Part shown: positions 21,495 to 32,608 of the stretch, one piece after another | How positions within the stretch are numbered: position 1 is the stretch's first letter | Layout of the letters: every line of letters begins with the position of its first letter | NCBI GenBank assembly: GCA_014529385.2 | Contig: CM043943.1 | Coordinates: 159,608,247 to 159,668,246, forward strand | Direction of reading: 5' to 3' | Source: Adiantum capillus-veneris | Lineage: Eukaryota; Streptophyta; Polypodiopsida; Polypodiales; Pteridaceae | DNA length: 60,000 nucleotides | Position numbers and translations under genes: made by a program | Notes under the pieces: model-generated | Told to the model about the DNA's origin: nothing | What the model saw: only the letters and a program-made list of their open reading frames with translations | The model's database searches: none

Positions 21495-23219
21495 TTGGTT
21501 GGAGGAGCAGCTACAACAGGCTTGACAGGAGCTTGTTATGAGAAGAGGCGACATGAGTTTACTTTCCACCGACAGGCATCTCAGTGGATCCAGGTGGGTG
21601 ATAGAGTGACTGGTGCTTTCTTTGAGGCAGTGGGACCTCGGCATTCGCATGCCAAGGTTAGTCAGTTGAGAAGTCCCGACGGATCAGTTACTTCTAAGCT
21701 CGAGGATATGCGTGTAATTGCTATTGACTTTTACCGTGAGTTACAGTCTGCAGAGTCCCAGTCAGAGCGTAAGTATGCATGCAGGGAGGAGGTTTGGGCA
21801 CATATGCCTTGTCTTGTGATTGAGGAGATGCATCAGAGGCTTGAGCTACCACTTCAGCTTGAGGAGCTACACACGGCTCTTAGGGACCTCCCCCATGGTA
21901 GCTATCCATGTGAGGATGGGTTGACTCCCAGTTTTCTCTTGGAGTACTGGGACTTGCTTGGCCCAGATCTCTGTAGTGATTTTCAGTACATTTTGCACAC
22001 AGGAGTGATGCCTGACAGCATGAGTGAGGGCCTGATCTACCTCATTCCCAAGGAGGGTGGTTCCTTGGATGAGATTCGACAGTGGCGCCCCATCACCATC
22101 CTCAAATCAGCCTACAAAATTCTTGCCAAGGCTCTGAGTTTGAGGATTCAGCCACTTCTAGAGAGCCTTATACATGGGACTCAGACAGATTTTGTCAAGG
22201 AACACAGTATCCTTGACAACATCTTTACTTTTTGGGAGGCTTCTGCCCTGGCACGGCTACATGGTGAGGACCTAGTGATTCTTCTTCTCGATTTTGAGAA
22301 GGCATACGACAGAGTTGACTGGAACTTTCTAGTGGGCACTCTACGCAGGATGGGCTTCTCAGATTCTTGGATCAGAGGGGTGTCAGCTTTGTAAAGATAT
22401 GCTCATAGTTAGGTACTTTTGGTAGGAGGTAGAGGTGATCGCTTCATGCTCACACGTTCGGTCAGACAGGGCTGTCCTCTTGCCCTCTTCCTATTTCTAT
22501 TCTATGCGGAGGCGATGAGCAAGTTTTTGGTGTCGTAGTAGGTTGGTTTACGGGGCTTAGCACTCCCTATTCGGAGAGATGAGCTATTGGAAGCTGAGTT
22601 TGCCGACAACACACCTTTGTACTTAGATGACCAGGAGGCCAACCTTCACAAGTGTGCATCGGGCACACTCATCAACTGGAGAAAGACAGTGGATTTCTCG
22701 GTTGGTAGTGCTCCTATACCTGATTGGATGCCTGGAGAGGGTTTTAAGTGGATTCCCCCAGGGACTGCAATTCAGTACTTGGGCTGTCAGGTTGGTTTGG
22801 ACTTGTCTCCCGAGCAGCAGATTCCTCCCCTTCTTCTGTCTATCAGGAGAAAGTTGTTACATTGGAGCTCAGCACGACTTTCTTTGGATGGCAGAGTAGT
22901 AGTGGCCAACCAGGTGTTGTTGGCGACTATGTGGTACATCACTTCTTGCTGGATCTTCTCGAGTTCTTGTATCAAATAGGTAGAGAGGCTGATTAGGAAC
23001 TTTGTTTGGTCAGGACGTGACACTCAGATATCCCGAGCCAAAGTGTCTTGGCAGGTCATCACTCTTCCTTGTTCACAGGGAGGGCTTGGGATCATTGACC
23101 CAGCACAGCAGAGCAAAGCCCTTCTTGGAAAGTTCATCGTTAGAGGACTTCTTCCAGGTGAGGAGACCTGGAAGGAGTTCTTGATACAATGGCTTTGTGC
23201 TAGGGTGCCTCAGGCAGGA
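21495..23219 (+). pseudogene. LINE ORF2 reverse transcriptase
   Basis: The RT domain is in a different frame from the endonuclease, so a frameshift lies at about 21360-21545. Motifs visible: GLIYLIPKEGG, EIRQWRPITILKSAYKILAK, LLLDFEKAYDRVDW, RSVRQGCPLALFLFLFYAEAM (about 22455-22520) and EFADNTPLYLDD. The catalytic FADD box reads FADN, so the second Asp is lost. Stops occur at 22392, 22410 and 22536-22541. The C-terminal portion continues to AKVSWQVITLP and SQGGLGIIDP at about 23035-23100 in a further frame, then stops abruptly at the target-site duplication. Confidence 0.9.
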
Positions 23220-23241
23220 ATAGAATGCAAGATAAGTAAAA

Positions 23242-24109
23242 ACATGTCACGATGTGAAATGAAAGGTAAGTCTCCATCATGCACTAAAAACAATGAAAGT
23301 CTCCCTAACCCAACACAACACTAAGGGTTTCTTTTAGAAAGCCAAAAAAAAGTTGGAAGAGGACGAAAAAGATTGTGTGTGACTTAATCTTCAAGAGCTC
23401 TCTTTAAAGAGAGAGGTGCACAAATATAAACACCTCTCACAAAGACGTAGAAGTAATATATATATATATATATATATTGCAATGGCACTAATCCACAAGC
23501 TTTATCCAATGGTTCACAATTGCACCAAAAATCCAACTCTTTACTTGGGACTCCTTATGAAGTCTAAAAATGAAAGCCCATAGAATCTTCTGTGTTATCA
23601 ATCAGTAAAACTTGAAGTATGATGTAAGGGTGTGAACATGAAAGCTCCATTTCAGCAAAGGCTTCACATCCGCAAACCCAACTGAGTGTCGCTTTGAACA
23701 TGCAGTTGCGTCCAACGTTGTGAATCCTACTTTGAAGGATTAGACACAGTGGCAGAAAGACTCCTGCCAGGTAACTTATTTTTGCCGCTGTCCTCTCCAT
23801 GTGCGGGGTCTTTGCGGGTGTCTATGCCCATCCCTTCTTTTGACACCTGGCGTTACGTCGGCTCAGGCCCTTACTGCTCAGCCATTGACAACTGCACAGC
23901 CATGGGCTACAAGTTTGCACTATTGGTTCATCATTCGGTGTGTGCAAGCGCGCTTGCGCTTAGCTGGCTACCGACTGGTCTGCAACATAGGAAGCATAAA
24001 AGATTACCCTCATAAAGAAACTCTGCAAGATTCCATTCCACGTTCGCATACTTAGTTCCCTCTCTTTCTTCATATTTTTCGGAATGCATGAACTTCTCAG
24101 TGGCAGACC
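23242..24109. other. unassigned sequence with (AT)n
   Basis: No gene recognised. An (AT)n run lies at about 23456-23478. The final bases up to 24109 are the left target site of the hAT-like element. Confidence 0.5.
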
Positions 24110-24183
24110 CAGGCCTCAAAATTGCAACCCTTCCCGCCCTTCCTTTGCTTCTAGCCCTGCACATGACGGTCAAATTTATAATA

Positions 24184-24266
24184 GCCCTTCCCAAGGAAGG
24201 ACAAGTTGTTTGACTGGCCTTCCCCAAGGAAGGGCATATTTTTGCAAGGCCTTCCTAGGGAAGGGC
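24184..24266. repeat. left subterminal palindromic repeats of the hAT-like element
   Basis: Three palindromes follow one another: GCCCTTCCCAAGGAAGGA (24184-24201), GGCCTTCCCCAAGGAAGGGC (24216-24235) and GGCCTTCCTAGGGAAGGGC (24248-24266), spaced 32-33 bp apart, about three helical turns. A half copy lies at 24128-24142. Confidence 0.85.
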
Positions 24267-25706
24267 AGCCTTTCAAAATGCCCTGCAGAGATTAATCATG
24301 TCAATGCTTGAAATTGTGACTTTTGGACTTGTACCTGGAGGATGTTCTATGGACTTTGAGAGTCACTAATGAGTATAGAATCTGATTTTTTAGGTTGTGC
24401 AAGCATGCATTGCCATACATCTTAAAAAAAGTTAAGGTGTACTTTCTAATATAGGGAATTTCAAGTATGCTTTTTAATATAGGGAATTTTGACGCGTTGG
24501 GCAGACTGTAAAGGCAACAAAATATGTAGTTTGAACTTGAGAGTTGAATGTTCAATCGCTCGTGAGTTTTCTAATGAAGGAATCAGGCTTGAATGACGGG
24601 TCTCGTCACTCGTCTCTCTCATCCACCAATTGCTGACATAGAGCTTCTATATCCAAGTTCCAAGTGAGATGAGGAGGTTTGAGTGAGGGATACCATGCTA
24701 GTGGGTTGGAAAAAGAGAGAAGGTAAGTACACTAGAGATTAACTCAAAGCATGGCTGAATAATGCCTTATTGAAGGAAATTACGAAGAGAGTAAAGATTA
24801 AGCACTCTTGATGCTCCCCAATTTGATTTTAGTATGCAAAACCTTTTAAAGTTGTTCTCAAATATTGATTGATTCTTACACGGGCTCAGACTCACGATCA
24901 ACTAAAGCTCGAGATTCCAGAATTTCCTAGCACTCTCCCATTATCCATGAACTGCAAGCTCCCCTCGAGAGTCCCTTGGAAAACCTCTAGGTTATGAGTC
25001 CAAATGACTCCAGAGTCTACGATTGCAAAGGTCCTTCAAGCCTCAAGGCTCCTTCACAAATCATGATTCACATAGTGCTAGCCTTCTGGTTTGTTAGGCA
25101 TGCTCCCAAAGCCTATTTATAGGAACCCCTACTTATCACTTCATCATTTTTAAGATGGAACCATGTGTAATGATTAGGATGCTACAGTTTATGTTGTTAT
25201 ATAATATTATGAGGATCTTATTTTTTGCCGTTGGCGATTCTTAGGGGACGAGAATGACTTAAGAGGGAACTTGGAAGCTGAAGTTTGAAGAGATGTCTAC
25301 CCTAGCTTCACAGAGAGACTAGTGATAGCAATAACTTCATGATCTCAAAATGGGAGGTTTGTAACTCGGGAGGAGACTCTTCATGGTTACAATTCTAGAA
25401 AAGGGCACATCCCAACAAAAATCAAGATATATGATGTCGTCATTGCAGGACATTTCAAGTCCAAGTATTTGCATGTTCCATTTACAATTTACTACTTCTC
25501 TTGCTCATTGTGTATCTTGTAGAAAATGATTTTTAGTACTGCTACGCAATGTTTCAAAAGTGCACCCTTTCTCATTGTACTTTAGAATTTTCTTTACAAG
25601 TTACAATCGTTCAAAAACACATGCGAAAAAATTAGATTTTGGTAAAGATTTGATCGAAGGACAGGGAAAATTTTTCCCTTCATTTTGAATATCAAAATGC
25701 CAAACA

Positions 25707-25758
25707 ACCCTTCCCATGGGACGGGCACTCTTGAAAATTTCCCTTCCCTAGGATGGGT
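25707..25758. repeat. right subterminal palindromic repeats of the hAT-like element
   Basis: ACCCTTCCCATGGGACGGGC (25707-25726) and CCCTTCCCTAGGATGGG (25741-25757) are the right-end counterparts, again about 34 bp apart. Confidence 0.8.
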
Positions 25759-25785
25759 AAGGGTGCCCTACAATTTTCAGGCCTG

Positions 25786-26890
25786 GGCAGAGCTCCTCGA
25801 CATGCTTCACTGCTGGTCCACCTTCAACAAAGATGGGTTCTCCCAACAAGTGGTGTCAAGAATACTATAGATGATTGGGGGCGCTTCCAAGAGGGCATGA
25901 ACCAGAAGACTTGGACTGGGGATGGTAGTTTCACATCCTTGAACAAAATGGAGGTGAAGGATGGCTTATCAGTTGGTAGATTGTTGCCACCTCTTCAGCA
26001 GTGCACGATTTTAAAATCTGCAGGCAAATCCAGTGGGGATGGTTGCTATGGATGGAGTGTTACCAAAATTGTGTACTTCTCATACTTACCAAACGAAAGG
26101 AAATCACGTTTTTGCGGTCTAGTATCAAAGAATGTGTGTATCCATGCCGACTTGATAATGTCTGGGCAGAAGATTAGTAAGCTGATGCTGTCACTTTTTT
26201 TGGCTTGATTTCAAGTGTTCTTGATTTGATAAACTCAACTATGCAGGGTAGTTGCACAAAGTTTGGATTGTAGCTGCTATTGTCTTTGGGTAGCTATGAC
26301 CCTTTCTAGATTGTGCAGCTGGTTGAAACTTTCGATGTCTATATCCCTCCTCTCCTCATTGCATGGAATCATTTGATGCAATGGCATTTGATTACCATGA
26401 AGGAAGGTACTTTCTGCCACAGACAAAAGAATGCCTGCATTACAAAGAGGAGAAGACCAAAACCGATGTTATTGCAAAGAAAAATAGAAAGAGGAAATAT
26501 TACATATGTGGCAGTAACAATGGCAAAAGCTACGGTAGTGGCGCAACAACAATAAGTGCAACAATAGGCGTGGATATATATCCATTCTTGTTACCGTGTC
26601 TATCATCGCAAAACGGGTACTCAAAAATAAAGATGCTCATTTTGTCATTCAAATTGGATGGCTGAAATAAACATCTGTATTTTTTACCTACAGAAAACAT
26701 ATCAAAAATCAATTTCATTTTGAAAAGTTGACAGTGTAATAGACTTGGACACTCCAATCCAAAGATCTAATGCAACACACGCAAGGAGAAAAACTGAAAG
26801 AAATGAACAAAACTGAGAGAGACACAACAAAACAAAGTTTTGCACCCATAGATACTAGCCCCAAAGACTAGTGTCCCTTCTCGGTACTTC
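25786..26890. other. unassigned sequence right of the hAT-like element
   Basis: A plus-strand frame is open from 25753 to 26208 (151 codons, starting inside the transposon), but nothing in it is recognisable and its composition is unremarkable. I would not call it a gene. Confidence 0.4.
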
Positions 26891-28388
26891 TTTATTATTA
26901 TGCTTCCAAAGCTACAATGTCCGAGGGTCCTTGATCTCTCTATAGTGCTTCCAAGCTAGTCTCCAGAGTGTGAGGCCCGGGCACACTTATAAAGGTCCCT
27001 GATTAAATCTAGTACATGAAAAGCAATTGTCTAAAAGCATCTGGATACCAAAAGCTAGCCTCCTCTTGGGATAACCATACATGGTGTCACGCTAGCATGT
27101 CAATGCAATTTGTGATGCAAATTGCAAAAGTTTGTACAGCCTGCCATGTCACCAATTGTTTGCAAATTAGGGCCTCCTACTTTATTTTACAAATTTTAGG
27201 CCCTTTGGTCGGGGTATTATAAGGTGGGAACACTTTATTGGCCCTTCTATACATTAGGCCATCCATGTCAACACTTTGTGAAATATCCCCCTCTTGAGAG
27301 AATTGTAATTACCCTCGATTATGTCTGCAAAATAGACAGAGGACAAAAACTAGTTCACCAAACACTAACTCTAAGTATCAACGTACTTGACCACATATAT
27401 CTAGCACTTGCACAAAGATGACAATTGTTGAACATTAACATCACTATCCCCATCGAGATCTTAGATGAGAATCATCATCATTATAACTTATTTAGCAATC
27501 ACATCCAGACCATGCTGATCTGTGACGGATTTCTAATGATTGACTAAATTTTGTCATCATTATGCTTCCAAAGTTAAGGGTCCTTGCTCCCTTTGCAGTG
27601 CTTCCAAGCTAATCTCTAGAGTGAGAGGCCCTGGCACACTTATAAAGGCCCCTAGTCCAAATAAATACATGAAAAGCAATTGTCTAAAAGCATCTGGATA
27701 CCAAAAGCTAGCACCCTCTTGGGCTATCCGTACGTGAAAGTCACGCAAGCATGTCAGCGCAATTTGTGACACAAACCATGAAAGTCTATCCATTCTGCCT
27801 TGTCACAAGTCATTTTCAAATTAGGACCTCCTACTTTATTTTTATAAGTTTTAGGCCCTTTGGTTGGGGTACCATAAGTTGGGAGCGGAGCGGGGAGCAC
27901 TTTATTGGCCCTTATATACAGTAGGCCATGCCATGCCATCACTTTGTGACATAACCCCTTCTTGAAAGAATTGTAATCACCCTGGATTATGCTTGCAAAA
28001 CAAACAGAGGACAAAAACTAGTTCAACAGACACTAACTCTAAGTACCGACGTACTAGATCACATATGTTCACAAAGAGGAAAATCACTGAACATTCACAT
28101 CACTATCCCTGTTGAGATCGTGATCATTGTAACTTATTTAACAATTCCATCCAGACGACGTTGATCTCTATCTTGATTGACCAAATCTCGTTATTATTAT
28201 GCTTACAAAGTGACATTGAGGATCCTTGCTCTCTCTGTCCAATGCTTCCAAGCTAATATCCATAGTGAGAGGCCTTGGCACACTTATAAAGGCCCATGGT
28301 CAAAATGAGTACATGAAAAGCAAATGTATAAAAGCATATCAAGACCAAAAGCTAGCACCCTCATGGGCTATCCGTATGCAGTGTCATG
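26891..28388 (+). repeat. tandem repeat, unit about 640-660 bp, 2.3 copies
   Basis: Three copies start at TATGCTTCCAAAG-type blocks at 26899, 27561 and 28198. Each then has GGTCCTTG, GTGCTTCCAAGCTA, GAGGCC and GGCACACTTATAAAGG, then ACATGAAAAGCAA and CCAAAAGCTAGC. The third copy breaks off near 28388. The TTATAAAGG block recurs at about 26988, 27640 and 28284 and looks like a TATA box, but no transcript or ORF is evident. Minor open frames are unconvincing. Confidence 0.88.
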
Positions 28389-28555
28389 TACCTCCCTACA
28401 TGTGGGACCAGGAGACTTGCACTAGTTGCCCTCAGATATTAGAAGTTCATTTCTACCACCATTGATCCTTGTTGGAAATAGTGGCACCATGCTTCTAATG
28501 GATATAAATCTCCTATTCCTACCTCCCTACATGTGGGACCACGAGACTTGCACTA
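28388..28555 (+). repeat. 36-bp direct repeat pair
   Basis: A block with CCTCCCTACATGTGGGACCA then GAGACTTGCACTA occurs at 28388-28424 and 28520-28555 with one internal mismatch. They bracket about 95 bp of unrelated sequence, suggesting a small insertion with duplicated target or a local duplication. Confidence 0.85.
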
Positions 28556-29189
28556 AAAGAGTAAGGTTGTTGCCACTTGAAAAAATCTCATGAAGAAGGA
28601 GAGTCTGGGAGCTTGAGCTTCTCTTCACTTTTCCTTCTTCTTCTTCTCCTCTTTCTTGCTCTACCTCAAGTTATTGTGGGTTGATGCACGATAACATACT
28701 ATGCATTTTAGGTTACTCTAGAGAAAACGGTGGAAACTTGAAAATAATTCTATTATTGCAACGAGGATATTCTTTTGAGAAAATCCACATCATGGTATAT
28801 ATTAAAGTTTGGATCACACCATCATAGGTAGCCTTCTATCGGGGGGTGGGGGGGTGGGGGGGGAGTTAGTGGTGTTTCCAAAGGTGGTGGCGACAAACGT
28901 GTCAAGGGAGGTGGTAATGGTGGGGGGTTATAAAGAGTGCTTTGATAGAAGAGTACGCAAGGTTGATAAGGCCATGAACAATTTTCTTATGGCAACTTTG
29001 TCAACATGCTAGTTCTCTTTCACCTACCCATATCAATAGAAACCTAGAGCATGACAAAACCACCAAGAAGCATAGCACCCTTAGCAACTCCATGTGAGCA
29101 TCCGACCAACTGGGGCCTCCTTTCCCATTGCACATTGCATGGAACAGGCCTCCGAGCAGAGCGCTCCCCTCGCAACTCTCGCTTTTTTA
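28556..29189. other. unassigned sequence with CTT-rich and G-rich tracts
   Basis: A CTT/TTC-rich stretch lies at about 28617-28665. A G-run cluster (four or more G-runs of three to eight) spans 28840-28863 and could fold as a G-quadruplex. No gene recognised. Confidence 0.5.
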
Positions 29190-30640
29190 TATATAAAAAA
29201 AACCAAAGAGAGTAGACTTGTATCGGAGAGACTTTGAAAAAAATACATCCATGGACCCCAGTATGAGCAAGGGAATATACAAGAGGTTATAGAGTAGGGG
29301 CCAAAACAAAAAAACAACAAGGGTAACGACCATTACACTAGTAACCCAATATTCGATACTCAAATTTGAGCATCAGCTCGTGAGTTTGATGGCAATAGAT
29401 TATGAATCCTGCCAGCTTTCCTTCTACCTCCTCAGTCCTCTGTTGCAACATACTCCTTGAGTGAGTTGACTTCGTCCAGCTGTTCATTAGTGCTTCATAG
29501 TAGGTCTTGCAATTTGCCAACACTTTGCTTTGAGCATGGTAGATCTTGGACTGGTCCAAACTTAGCTGGAATATCTGCAAATTCAAGTCAATAAACAACA
29601 TTCTCAGACTTTTAGTCTGGTAAGACTCTTCAAACATCGTTTCACACCTCTCTTTCCACATGATCCAAATGAACTCAGAACGGATTTTGGCCCAATATGA
29701 CGAGATGATTTTAACTAAGTCTCCCAAGAGCCACTGTTTGGTAGAGGGCCAAAAACCTAAAACTTCTGCCAGTGGGGTCAAGATCCTAATAGAGGATCTA
29801 CAATTGAGGAAGATATAAGGGAGGTCTTCTTTTGTATCTACGCATCGGGAGCACAGTCCAGATGCCTGACCACAATCTCTAAATTTTACTCCTGTCCAGA
29901 TTGCTTTGTGTAGAATAAACCAAAGCAGCAAAGATTTTTTAGGAGGGATGTTTGCAGACCATATAGCTTTGAATTTAGAGCACCACTTTTTTCTATCCCA
30001 ATTTTGGCTCCACTTTCTATTCAGACTGACATGAAGGGGCGGGTCAATGTCGTTAGGCAGGGGGATGGGGGATGATAGGGATAAACCTCCTCTCCATCCA
30101 AACGCCTTAGTCGTGGGGGTTTCTGAGATCGAGATCATCCAGAGCTGGTCTACTGGCAGGCAATGCATCATCGTGAGTAATAAATCTATCTCTCAAGGTT
30201 GAAGTATGAATTTCTCGATCAGCTCCAAGTAATAGAGCCATCTATGTTCTTGTTTATTCCAAATGTCTTCCCAAATTTTGGCTCTTTTTCTGTGAATCCT
30301 TTTTGCTGTCTTGAACTGTCTGGCTTGAATAAGGGGGCAAGGTTTCAGGGGGAATGAGATGGAGTCATAGTGGAGGATTCGGTAACCCTGATGGTTGTCC
30401 CATTTTGGACAAATCTCCGATCTGAACTTATTACAAGCACCCCACAATGATTTCATCAAATCGGATCCCTTGGGGGTGATGTTTATATGACCAAAAAAAA
30501 TTGTGACCCATGGCAGTTGTTGCCAAGTCTTGTCTACCTCTAATGCGAAGGAGTTACATTTCCTAAATAGCAGACAAGCTAAGTGCAATTTGATAACAAG
30601 GCCGACAATGAAGGTCTAAAATGGCCTCCCTATACACATG
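29190..30640 (-). mobile_element. 5'-truncated LINE, C-terminal ORF2 fragment
   Basis: Only the C-terminal part of ORF2 and the 3' UTR remain, the normal outcome of incomplete target-primed reverse transcription. The 3' end on the minus strand shows TTTGGTTTTTTTTATATATA then a short A run (about 29180-29200), typical of plant L1 tails. No target-site duplication was found by eye. Confidence 0.8.
29338..30588 (-). pseudogene. LINE ORF2 C-terminal region with zf-RVT domain
   Basis: The frame 29338-30171 (277 codons) contains WCSKFKAIWSANIPPKKSLL, WFILHKAIWTGVKF, then LCSRCVDTKEDLPYIFLNC, the CxxC...C pattern of the zf-RVT domain at the end of plant LINE ORF2. 30193-30588 continues upstream in a related frame after a stop near 30190. 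It would contact RNA or the nicked target. The polymerase core is absent. Confidence 0.85.
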
Positions 30641-31620
30641 GGACTCAAGCATTGTAAATAGCAAAGCTACACAATATAAATAGAAAAGGAACTTCTTATA
30701 TATATCTATAATAAAATGAGAGGATATGTTTCCATGTGGCAGCAACTCCCTCCAAGAGGTGCAGCAAGCTGTCGACAGCCACAGAGGTGGAATTGAGTGA
30801 GTAGCCAATGTGGAATTCAGTGAGTAGTGCTTGGGTAGTGATCGCGTTAGACCACGGGCAAGAAGACCACTACCTCAACACTCACAAATGGCTTGCCACG
30901 TGAGCATTGGCATGCAATACTGGCAAGCTTTCTTGCGATAATATTTCTTAAATTACGGGTGCGCACAGTGTAGTAAGGAGTGAACCCCTACAACCCAAAA
31001 GCTCAGATGCTTCAAATTCCTCCAACTCCCTTTGCTCCGTTCAGGATCTCCTCAAGCGATTGATGCTCCAGTCCATGGATTGCAAACGCTCAAGCCTCTC
31101 AACTTATAAGGAATGCAACCTAACACACCTTTCTCCATGTTGCTTTTTTCTTAGACGCGGCCGATAAAGCTTACCACGACACCCAAGACGTCCATGATGA
31201 TCGCGAGCACTACAAAAAGCGGGCCAACAATCACATTGCGGCCAAGGCCACTATCTAAGCCGCTTAGCTCAATGCCATGGAAGCTATTGGTAGTCGACGA
31301 CAAGTGTGTCAAGTTATCCATGGCCGCTTGCCAAGTCTATTGATTGCTAAGCGGGCCTTGAGCCTGATTACTAAAAAGAGTGAGTGTGTGTGTGTGATCA
31401 AGCCCGCAGTTCCACCTATGCCCTCAGCTAGGTCGACAACAAGCAATTAGGAGAGAGTGGAAGTGATCAAGACTGTAGTTTCGCCTACGTCCTAATTAGC
31501 CAGCTCCCTTTCTCTAACAACATCGTGGGCTGTACTGATGGAACTGCTTAGCCAGGTCGACAGCAACTAGGTCATGACTCATCACCCTCCTTCAGTGCCC
31601 ACTCTCACGAAACCATAATG
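30641..31620. other. unassigned sequence
   Basis: No gene recognised. A short (TG)n lies at about 31384-31396. CTAGGTCGACA-type blocks with (A)GCAA recur at about 31430 and 31553. Confidence 0.45.
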
Positions 31621-31649
31621 GGATGAAGCTGGGTACGGTCTTCTTCTCC

Positions 31650-31860
31650 TCCCTCCCTCTCTCTCTCTCTCTCTCTCAGTAAAAAAGAAACTCTCTAAAA
31701 GAGCGCACGCCTCTTTGATCTCTCTCTCTCTCTCTTAGTAAAAAAGAAACTCTCTGAAAGAGACGCCTCTCTGAGCTCTCTCTCTCTCTCTTAGTAAAAA
31801 ATAAACTCTCTGAAAGAGCGCACGCCAGCGGCGCACTCTTTCAGAGAGTTTCTTTTTGAC

Positions 31861-31944
<84 letters not shown>
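31650..31944. repeat. CT/GA microsatellite with three direct and one inverted module
   Basis: A module made of (CT)n, AGTAAAAAAGAAACTCTCT and (G/A)AAAGAG repeats at about 31677, 31736 and 31792 (period near 58 bp). The same module in reverse orientation lies at 31831-31864 and runs into a pure GA array (31863-31944). The third and inverted copies form an imperfect hairpin with arms near 40 bp, extendable by CT pairing with GA. Confidence 0.92.
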
Positions 31945-31946
<2 letters not shown>

Positions 31947-32134
31947 CCAGAGTGGTACTAAGAAATCAGGCTGTTGGCGATGCACACGACAGAGGGCAAA
32001 TAAATAAACGTCAAAGTGGACATGAGGGTAGAAAAGCTTATGATGGTGCAGTTGTGGTGCTTGTTTTGAGATCTGGTGTGATGCATCATCTGACTCGTAG
32101 TGGTGCCTTGCTAAAGAATCGGTGACGGTCACAT

Positions 32135-32608
32135 CCAAATCTATGTGCTCCCAACAGTGCCCTGCCCAACAATGCGGGTGGCTGGTGCAACCCACCTCTC
32201 CAGCACTTCGACATGGCGCAACCAACGTTTGAGAAGATTGGAGTGTACAAGGGTGGCATCGTGCCTATGGAGTACCGCCAGGTGCCCTGTGCCACGAAGA
32301 GTGGCATCCACTTCACCATGAATGATCACGCCTACTTCAATGTGGTGCTTAGTACGAATGTGGGAGGAGTCGGTGATGTGCACTCCGTCTGAGTCGTCAA
32401 GGGCTCGCGCATGGGATGGAAAGCCATGACCAGAAACTGGGGCCATAATTGACAGAGCAATGTGCGATTGGACGGCCAGAGCCTCTCCTTTCAGGTCACC
32501 ACCAGCGACGGCCGCACCCTCACCACGTACGACATGGCGTGGCACTTCGAACCTTCAGTGCCGAGCAATTCTAGCTTCAATATTTGGTCGCCCAAATCAG
32601 TAGGCTAG
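32135..32608 (+). pseudogene. alpha-expansin (EXPA) pseudogene, C-terminal part
   Basis: Expansins loosen plant cell walls. The frame gives [20 protein letters not shown] and [19 protein letters not shown] (end of the GH45-like domain with its HFD motif), then [46 protein letters not shown] and SLSFQVTTSDGRTLT (the cellulose-binding domain). A TGA interrupts after DVHSV and another replaces the Trp expected after NWGHN. A one-base shift separates it from the upstream VTVT strand at about 32122-32133. The N-terminal third and signal peptide are not recognisable, and the end is extended and divergent. About 157 codons remain of a family usually near 250. Confidence 0.93.

Larger units (their letters stand above)
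17894..23219 (+). mobile_element. L1-type LINE retrotransposon, 3'-truncated, with target-site duplication
   Basis: ORF1 with a CCHC knuckle and Pro-rich tail (18.2-19.0 kb) is followed by ORF2 with EEP endonuclease and RT (20.46-23.2 kb), the plant L1 layout. A 22-base direct repeat beginning AATAGAATGCAAGA, differing at one position, flanks the block at 17872-17893 and 23220-23241. The host sequence after the right copy resembles the tandem units left of the element, as expected for an interrupted locus. ORF2 ends before the usual Cys/His C-terminal domain, and no poly(A) is present. C-homopolymers mark the 5' end. Confidence 0.85.
24110..25785. mobile_element. non-autonomous hAT-like DNA transposon
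   Basis: The left end reads CAGGCCTCAAAATTG and the right end, reversed, CAGGCCTGAAAATTG, giving a 15-bp terminal inverted repeat with one mismatch. The flanking octamers GGCAGACC (24102-24109) and GGCAGAGC (25786-25793) match at seven of eight bases, and an 8-bp target-site duplication is the hAT hallmark. Inside each end are short palindromes of the type GCCCTTCCC-AAGGAAGGGC, like the subterminal transposase-binding repeats of hAT elements. The 1,676-bp interior has no long reading frame, so it would depend on transposase from elsewhere. Confidence 0.85.

Noticed and set aside
31860-32225. Open frames of Arg-Glu or Ser-Leu dipeptides across GA arrays (also at 7990-8277, 16720-17040, 34461-34679, 34812-35279)
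   Set aside because: They are translations of simple GA/CT repeats; no start context, domain or conservation.
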